Assembly: GCA_947472705.1 (NCBI GenBank)
Contig: CANJDA010000080.1
Span: forward strand, 1 to 9,229
Origin: Flavobacteriaceae bacterium
GTDB taxonomy: Bacteria; Bacteroidota; Bacteroidia; Flavobacteriales; Flavobacteriaceae
Reading direction: 5' to 3'
DNA length: 9,229 bases
Under the pieces are notes generated by a model. That model worked only from the letters and a program-made list of their open reading frames with translations. It was not told the origin of the DNA and ran no database searches. The position numbers were made by a program, and so were the translations under genes. Positions 5,306 to 9,229 of the stretch are shown piece by piece (position 1 is the stretch's first letter; each line of letters begins with the position of its first letter).

Positions 5306-5578
5306 ATGCCAAAGTATATTATTGAACGAGAAATTCCTGGAGCAGGAAATTTAACCTCTGAACAGTTACATGGAATTTCACAGACTTCTTGTGGGGTATT
5401 GAGTAAAATGGGACCCCAAATTCAATGGGTAGAAAGTTTTGTAACGGGTGATAAAATTTATTGTGTTTATATTGCCCCTAATGAACAAATGATACTAGAT
5501 CATGCTCAACAAGGTGGTTTTCCAGCCAACAGCATTTCTAAAATAACAGCTATTATTAATCCAGTTACGGCTGAATAG
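5306..5578 (+). CDS. DUF4242 domain protein (SCO4226-like, possible nickel-binding)
   Basis: A 90-residue soluble protein that I assign to DUF4242, the family of Streptomyces SCO4226, described as nickel-binding. Typical features are the opening MPKYIIEREIPGAGNL, the central TSCGVLSKMGPQIQWVESFV (27-46), KIYCVYIAPNEQMI (50-63), and the closing block DHAQQGGFPAN (65-75). The single compact ferredoxin-like domain fills the whole chain. Cysteines are C29 and C53; H22 and H66 are possible metal ligands. The ATG at 5306 gives the family N-terminus; an out-of-frame ATG at 5299 does not. It is a single-gene unit preceded by repeats and a GC-richer leader, and converges on the permease gene with 57 bp between stops. 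Metal binding here is by analogy only. Confidence 0.8.
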   Translation: MPKYIIEREIPGAGNLTSEQLHGISQTSCGVLSKMGPQIQWVESFVTGDKIYCVYIAPNEQMILDHAQQGGFPANSISKITAIINPVTAE

Positions 5579-5635
5579 TTTCGCCTATATTTGATAGACA
5601 ATGTTAATATTCTTTATAGAGGGTATTGAATTATA

Positions 5636-7555
5636 TTATCTTTTGAGATTGAGTTTACTGTTCTTGTGGCTAAAGCTAAAATATATTATTAGCCCAATGA
5701 GTAACCAACAAGTGAAATATATCCAGTTCCAGATACTAAGTTCCGCCATCATATAAAGACAACATACAAGTCCTAATAATGGAATTAAAGACAAGTTTTG
5801 CTTCCATGACCAAACGGCAAAACAAACTAGTGATATCAAGAAAATCCACATAGGTATTTTGTGTTTGAATAAACTGAAACCACTTTCATATTTCAACGAT
5901 TGATCAATAGGGAGAGAGTCCACAACTGCTTTGTATTGGATTTCATTTTCGTTTAAAGAACTTAACAAAGCTTCTAAATCGGTAGTTTCTGTTGTTGGGT
6001 TTTTGGCAACTAAGAAATCATATACTTGTTTGGATTGTTCTTTGCTTAAAGAAGTTACAATATCAGAAGGTTGATTAACTTGTTTTTCGTTGGTTAAAAA
6101 ATCAACAGTTGATTGTTTGTTTACTGTAAAAGCAATACTAATTCCAATAAGCATCAATAAAGGAAAAACATATTTAGAGTTGATATAAGGCGTTTTAAAT
6201 TTTCCTCTTGGAATATCTTTTTTGTTTTGTAATACCAAGACTCCAGCACAAACCAATACAAAAGCAAATAGGGTTCCTATACTACATAAGTCAGTTACCA
6301 TAGTTAAGTTTAAAAACAAAGCAGGAACTGCCACTACAAAACCAGTTACAATGGTAGCATAGGAGGGAGTATGGTATTTTGGATGCACTTTAGAGAATCG
6401 CTTTGGTAATAATCCATCACGGCTCATACTCATCCAAATACGTGGTTGCCCCATTTGAAATACTAAGAGTACACTTGCCATAGCAACTACTGCACTTACT
6501 GCAATGATACCCGACATCCATTTTAAATTTAGTTTATCAAATACAAAAGCCAATGGATCACCTACATTCAAATCGGCATAATTTACCATTCCGGTAAGGA
6601 CTAAAGCAATAACTACATATAGGATTGTACAAATGATTATGGCCCACATCATTCCTTTTGGCAAGTCACGTTGAGGATCTTTACATTCTTCGGCAGTTGT
6701 AGAAATTGCATCAAAACCAATGTAAGCAAAAAATACTGCGGAAACTCCTTTTAAGATACCGCCCACACCATTAGGAGCAAAAGGATGCCAATTGGCAGTG
6801 TCTACATAAAATATGCCTACCGCTATGACTAAGAGTATAATACATAGCTTTATCACAACCATAAGGTTACTTGCATTTCGAGATTCTTTCATACCACGAT
6901 ACACCAAATAGGTAATTACAATAATGATAAGTAAAGCAGGTAAATCAGCTACTAAATGGAAAGAACCTATAGTTGGAGAAGTAGTCCAAGCAGTATAAGC
7001 AGCTTGCAAGCCTTCGGATAAATTTTCAAAAGATTTACCTCCTTGCATTAAGGCAGTTGCATCTTTGAAGCCATTAGAGGCTGTTAGATAATCCATTTGA
7101 ACCCACTGGGGTAAGTGAATTCCACCGCTTTCTAATAGTCCAGTAAAGTAATCACTCCAAGAAATGGCAACGGTAATGTTTCCTATTGCATATTCCATAA
7201 TCAATGCCCAACCAATAATCCAAGCAATAATTTCGCCAAAAGCCACATAAGAATAAGTATAGGCACTGCCTGATACAGGAACCATAGAAGCAAATTCAGC
7301 GTAAGCAAAGGCTGCAAAACTACAAGCTACTGCAGTGAAAAGAAAAAGAAATATTACTGCAGGTCCTCCATCAGCACTAGCTTTACCTATAGTACTAAAA
7401 ATCCCAGCTCCAATAATAGCAGCTATTCCAAAAGCAGTTAAGTCTCGAGCTGTTAAATGTTTTCCTAAAGCCTGATGTCCGTCGGCTTCATTTTTTGCTA
7501 CTTGGTTTAATATGTCTTGAACAGTCTTTTTTCGGAATAAATTGGAAAAATTCAT
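5636..7555 (-). CDS. APC-superfamily amino acid permease, cationic amino acid transporter (CAT) type
   Basis: Inner-membrane secondary transporter of 639 residues resembling YfnA/GkApcT and eukaryotic CATs (TC 2.A.3.3). The unwound helix-1 substrate motif is IIGAGIFSTIGKAS, preceded by HLTARDLTAFGIAA. Helix 6 has FFAYIGFDAISTTAEECKDP and helix 8 ends VFQMGQPRIWMSMSRDGLLP, both family hallmarks. I count about 14 hydrophobic spans, the CAT pattern. Two soluble parts stand out: a loop of about 60 residues after helix 3 (LLESGGIHLPQWV to SFHLVAD) and a charged segment of about 87 residues at 479-565 between the helices I number 11 and 12. Bacterial YfnA-like members are usually about 460-500 residues, so this is long. 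The substrate (Lys/Arg, or neutral amino acids) cannot be fixed from sequence. Confidence 0.9.
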   Translation of the reverse strand: MNFSNLFRKKTVQDILNQVAKNEADGHQALGKHLTARDLTAFGIAAIIGAGIFSTIGKASADGGPAVIFLFLFTAVACSFAAFAYAEFASMVPVSGSAYTYSYVAFGEIIAWIIGWALIMEYAIGNITVAISWSDYFTGLLESGGIHLPQWVQMDYLTASNGFKDATALMQGGKSFENLSEGLQAAYTAWTTSPTIGSFHLVADLPALLIIIVITYLVYRGMKESRNASNLMVVIKLCIILLVIAVGIFYVDTANWHPFAPNGVGGILKGVSAVFFAYIGFDAISTTAEECKDPQRDLPKGMMWAIIICTILYVVIALVLTGMVNYADLNVGDPLAFVFDKLNLKWMSGIIAVSAVVAMASVLLVFQMGQPRIWMSMSRDGLLPKRFSKVHPKYHTPSYATIVTGFVVAVPALFLNLTMVTDLCSIGTLFAFVLVCAGVLVLQNKKDIPRGKFKTPYINSKYVFPLLMLIGISIAFTVNKQSTVDFLTNEKQVNQPSDIVTSLSKEQSKQVYDFLVAKNPTTETTDLEALLSSLNENEIQYKAVVDSLPIDQSLKYESGFSLFKHKIPMWIFLISLVCFAVWSWKQNLSLIPLLGLVCCLYMMAELSIWNWIYFTCWLLIGLIIYFSFSHKNSKLNLKR

Positions 7556-7607
7556 AGGTAATTATATATTATAGGATGATTTATTAATAATAATTGCGAG
7601 CAAAAAA

Positions 7608-7615
7608 CAAATATA
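7608..7615 (-). promoter_or_regulatory. Candidate permease promoter -7 box
   Basis: Minus strand TATATTTG fits TAnnTTTG exactly and lies 52 bp upstream of the permease ATG (7553-7555). No -33 TTG is visible at 19-21 bp, so the assignment rests on one box in AT-rich DNA. Confidence 0.35.
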
Positions 7616-7673
7616 ACTATTAATTGAATTCTAAATTAGAAAAAAAAGGAGACTAGACTTTATAAGCAAAGAC

Positions 7674-7685
7674 TATCAATTGATA
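7674..7685. promoter_or_regulatory. 12-bp perfect palindrome between permease and peroxiredoxin
   Basis: TATCAATTGATA is a perfect palindrome in the divergent 218-bp intergenic region, 43 bp upstream of the peroxiredoxin -7 box. Position suits an activator or a shared operator. It does not match the OxyR or PerR patterns I know. Confidence 0.3.
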
Positions 7686-7728
7686 AAAATTTATAATCAA
7701 ATTAAAATAGCCTAAGTTCATTTAATAG

Positions 7729-7736
7729 TATCTTTG
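7729..7736 (+). promoter_or_regulatory. Probable peroxiredoxin promoter, -7 box
   Basis: TATCTTTG is an exact TAnnTTTG match ending 37 bp before the peroxiredoxin ATG, giving a leader of about 30 nt. A convincing -33 box is not seen, which could mean activator-dependent expression. Confidence 0.5.
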
Positions 7737-7773
7737 TTATCGAAATTTAATAACTAATTTAAACACAATAACA

Positions 7774-8412
7774 ATGTCATTAGTAGGAAAAAAATTCCCA
7801 AACATTACAGTAGATGCTATATCTTTTATGGGAGAAAATTTGAAAATCAACATATTAGAAGAAGCTACCAAAAACAAGAAAAAAGTAGTATTGTTTTGGT
7901 ATCCCAAAGATTTTACTTTTGTATGTCCAACAGAATTGCACGCTTTTCAAGCTGCTATTCAAGAATTTGAAAAGAGAAACACTATGGTAATTGGTGCTTC
8001 ATGTGATACAAATGAAGTACATTTTGCATGGTTAAATACTCCTAAAAACAATGGTGGTATTGAGGGTGTTAAATATCCAATTTTGGCTGATACTACTAGA
8101 AATTTATCATCAACTTTAGGGATTTTGGATATTGAAGTAGGGGAATACAATGATGAAACAGATACTTACTTAATTGAAGGTTCTAATGTAACTTACAGAG
8201 CTACTTATTTGATTGATGAAGACGGAAAAATTTTCCATGAAAGTGTTAATGATATGCCATTAGGAAGAAATGTTAATGAGTATATAAGATTGATTGATGC
8301 TTATACTCACGTTCAAACGGTTGGGGAAGTTTGTCCTGCTAACTGGCAAAAAGGTCAAGAGGCAATGAATGCTGACAGAAATAGTACTGCTGAGTATTTA
8401 AGTCATAATTAA
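7774..8412 (+). CDS. 2-Cys peroxiredoxin, AhpC/Prx1 type
   Basis: Cytoplasmic peroxidase of 212 residues that reduces H2O2, organic hydroperoxides and peroxynitrite as a homodimer or decamer. The peroxidatic site is T48-FV-C51 in KDFTFVCPTE, with R142 (VTYRATYLID) as the conserved active-site arginine. The resolving cysteine is C187 in GEVCPANW, giving an intersubunit disulfide. VNDMPLGR is another family block. Two features of oxidation-sensitive Prx are absent: GGLG is replaced by GGIEG (94-98), and the tail ends AEYLSHN without a YF motif, so it is probably resistant to over-oxidation. It also has a short acidic insertion (about 121-138). No ahpF gene is adjacent, so the reductant may be thioredoxin. 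It is a single-gene unit with its own promoter and terminator. Confidence 0.93.
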   Translation: MSLVGKKFPNITVDAISFMGENLKINILEEATKNKKKVVLFWYPKDFTFVCPTELHAFQAAIQEFEKRNTMVIGASCDTNEVHFAWLNTPKNNGGIEGVKYPILADTTRNLSSTLGILDIEVGEYNDETDTYLIEGSNVTYRATYLIDEDGKIFHESVNDMPLGRNVNEYIRLIDAYTHVQTVGEVCPANWQKGQEAMNADRNSTAEYLSHN

Positions 8413-8439
8413 TCATTTAAATAATTCTTCTAAATAAAT

Positions 8440-8470
8440 AAGTCCCCATTTATGGGGACTTTCTTTTTTT
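8440..8470. terminator. Strong terminator after the peroxiredoxin gene, reaching the convergent DUF4349 stop
   Basis: AGTCCCC (8441-8447) pairs with GGGGACT (8454-8460) around an ATTTAT loop whose outer bases can also pair, followed by TTCTTTTTTT. It is the most GC-rich stem in the window. The T tract overlaps the stop codon of the minus-strand gene (8469-8471). It may work less well in that direction, where the tract is only broken T runs. Confidence 0.9.
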
Positions 8471-9229
8471 ACTTTTTTATAAATTTTCTATAACCAAAAT
8501 AGGCCAAGATTGCAATCAATATTAGAGCCCATAGCTTGACTATAAAGGCAATAATTTCTTCTAACATATACCAACCGGTTTTCAAACTATCTAAAATTTG
8601 TAAACCAATGTGAGGTCGATAAGCGTTGATGCTCATTTCATTAGAAACCAATTCTTTTTTTACTGATTCTCTTTGGTACAAATATAAAGTCACAGTACTG
8701 AAATTTACTTGATCTTCTAAAGAAAGATTTTTTATAATAGCATCATCGTTTTCAGTCGCTCTATCTAATGCTTTGTCTTCAGCACTTGTAATGTCGTTTA
8801 ATTTTTTTCCTTTTGTATCAATTCCTTGTTCTAAACGCTTTTGACTATTGGTAATACGCTTTTGTGCCAATTTATTAGAAAGCAATTGCAATGCTACGTC
8901 ATCCGCTTTAATTAATCGACTGTCCAAGAAATCGACTTCTTTAGATATAGCAATTAATAAGGTATCCAATTGGGTATTTGGCACACGAAGTGTAATAGTA
9001 TTGTCAACAGTATACCTTGTTGTTTCAAGTGTACTATCCTGACTTACTTGTGTTTCATAATGTTCGTTGATAGTGCTTTTCAAATCGGTAAAAGTGACAA
9101 AACCACCATGTTGATTCACTATCTTTTCAATGGAATAAGTCGATTTAGTTACGTTCTTTACTTTAAATTTTAAATCAGCCGTTCGAACAAATTTTCGAGT
9201 GCTGTTCTTTTGTTTAAAATTGGAGTTAC
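8469..9229 (-). CDS. DUF4349 domain membrane protein, N-terminus cut by window edge
   Basis: The frame is open from the stop (8469-8471) to the right edge, showing the last 252 residues; the GTG at 9117-9119 is internal, not the start. The visible part opens with RKFVRTADLKFKVKNV and YSIEKIVNQHGGFV, the DUF4349 hallmark. A region rich in charged residues follows (SNKLAQKRITNSQKRLEQG and onward) that probably forms a coiled coil, then a VNFSTVTLYLYQ strand block and one C-terminal membrane span (about LWALILIAILAYFGY) with a basic tail RKFIKK. Family members usually start with a lipoprotein or Sec signal, which would lie beyond the window. That places the domain in the periplasm, anchored by the C-terminal helix. 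The function of the family is not established. Confidence 0.85.
   Translation of the reverse strand, partial: NSNFKQKNSTRKFVRTADLKFKVKNVTKSTYSIEKIVNQHGGFVTFTDLKSTINEHYETQVSQDSTLETTRYTVDNTITLRVPNTQLDTLLIAISKEVDFLDSRLIKADDVALQLLSNKLAQKRITNSQKRLEQGIDTKGKKLNDITSAEDKALDRATENDDAIIKNLSLEDQVNFSTVTLYLYQRESVKKELVSNEMSINAYRPHIGLQILDSLKTGWYMLEEIIAFIVKLWALILIAILAYFGYRKFIKK

Noticed and set aside
5579..5635. Terminator between the DUF4242 gene and the permease
   Set aside because: Only four-pair stems without T tracts could be found in the 57-bp convergent gap.
7959..8150. 63-codon minus-strand ORF
   Set aside because: It is antisense to the peroxiredoxin core, with no promoter or family signature.
9117..9119. 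GTG as the start of the DUF4349 gene
   Set aside because: The frame continues upstream to the window edge and encodes the hallmark RKFVRTADLKF block, so the true start is outside the window.
8848..9173. Two overlapping plus-strand ORFs of 64 and 67 codons
   Set aside because: Both are antisense to the DUF4349 gene, whose frame is open and conserved throughout.

Overview
The window looks like chromosome from a low-GC member of the Bacteroidota, most likely a Flavobacterium relative. The evidence is very AT-rich intergenic DNA, almost no Shine-Dalgarno sequences, and several exact matches to the Bacteroidota -7 promoter box TAnnTTTG. The gene families also fit this group: DUF6428, DUF4242, DUF4349, and a tpx-dgkA pair. 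Assignments come from reading motifs by eye. No database search was possible.

Layout. At the left edge, tpx (thiol peroxidase) and dgkA (diacylglycerol kinase, cut by the window end) run leftwards as one unit. Diverging from them is a rightward arsenic-type operon (998-3004): arsR repressor, a DUF6428 protein with a cysteine-rich tail, a 37-residue one-helix membrane ORF, a class I methyltransferase, and a thioredoxin-type arsenate reductase. The operon ends at a terminator with no arsenite pump gene. On the other side of that terminator lies the convergent lpdA (dihydrolipoyl dehydrogenase). A sparse AT-rich stretch of about 850 bp (4460-5305) follows. It holds a 43-residue membrane ORF on the minus strand and a set of inverted repeats and a GC-richer leader just before a DUF4242 gene. 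Then come a 639-residue cationic amino-acid-type APC permease (minus), a divergent 2-Cys peroxiredoxin (plus), a strong terminator, and the C-terminal part of a DUF4349 membrane protein (minus) that runs off the right edge.

How the genes fit together. ArsR would release the operon when trivalent arsenic or antimony binds its cysteines. ArsC would reduce arsenate to arsenite using thioredoxin. The methyltransferase and DUF6428 protein would act on, bind or sense the product, though their exact roles are unknown. Extrusion must rely on a pump elsewhere, or the operon detoxifies by modification. Two separate peroxidases (Tpx and an AhpC/Prx1-type enzyme) and Lpd give the window a thiol-redox flavour, but they are in separate transcription units and may be neighbours by chance.

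Most worth a second look: the pumpless ars operon with its cysteine-rich proteins, the small membrane ORF inside it whose stop codon may replace a Trp codon, the structured leader before the DUF4242 gene, and the solitary 43-residue membrane protein. I saw no CRISPR array, tRNA, rRNA, insertion sequence or integrase.
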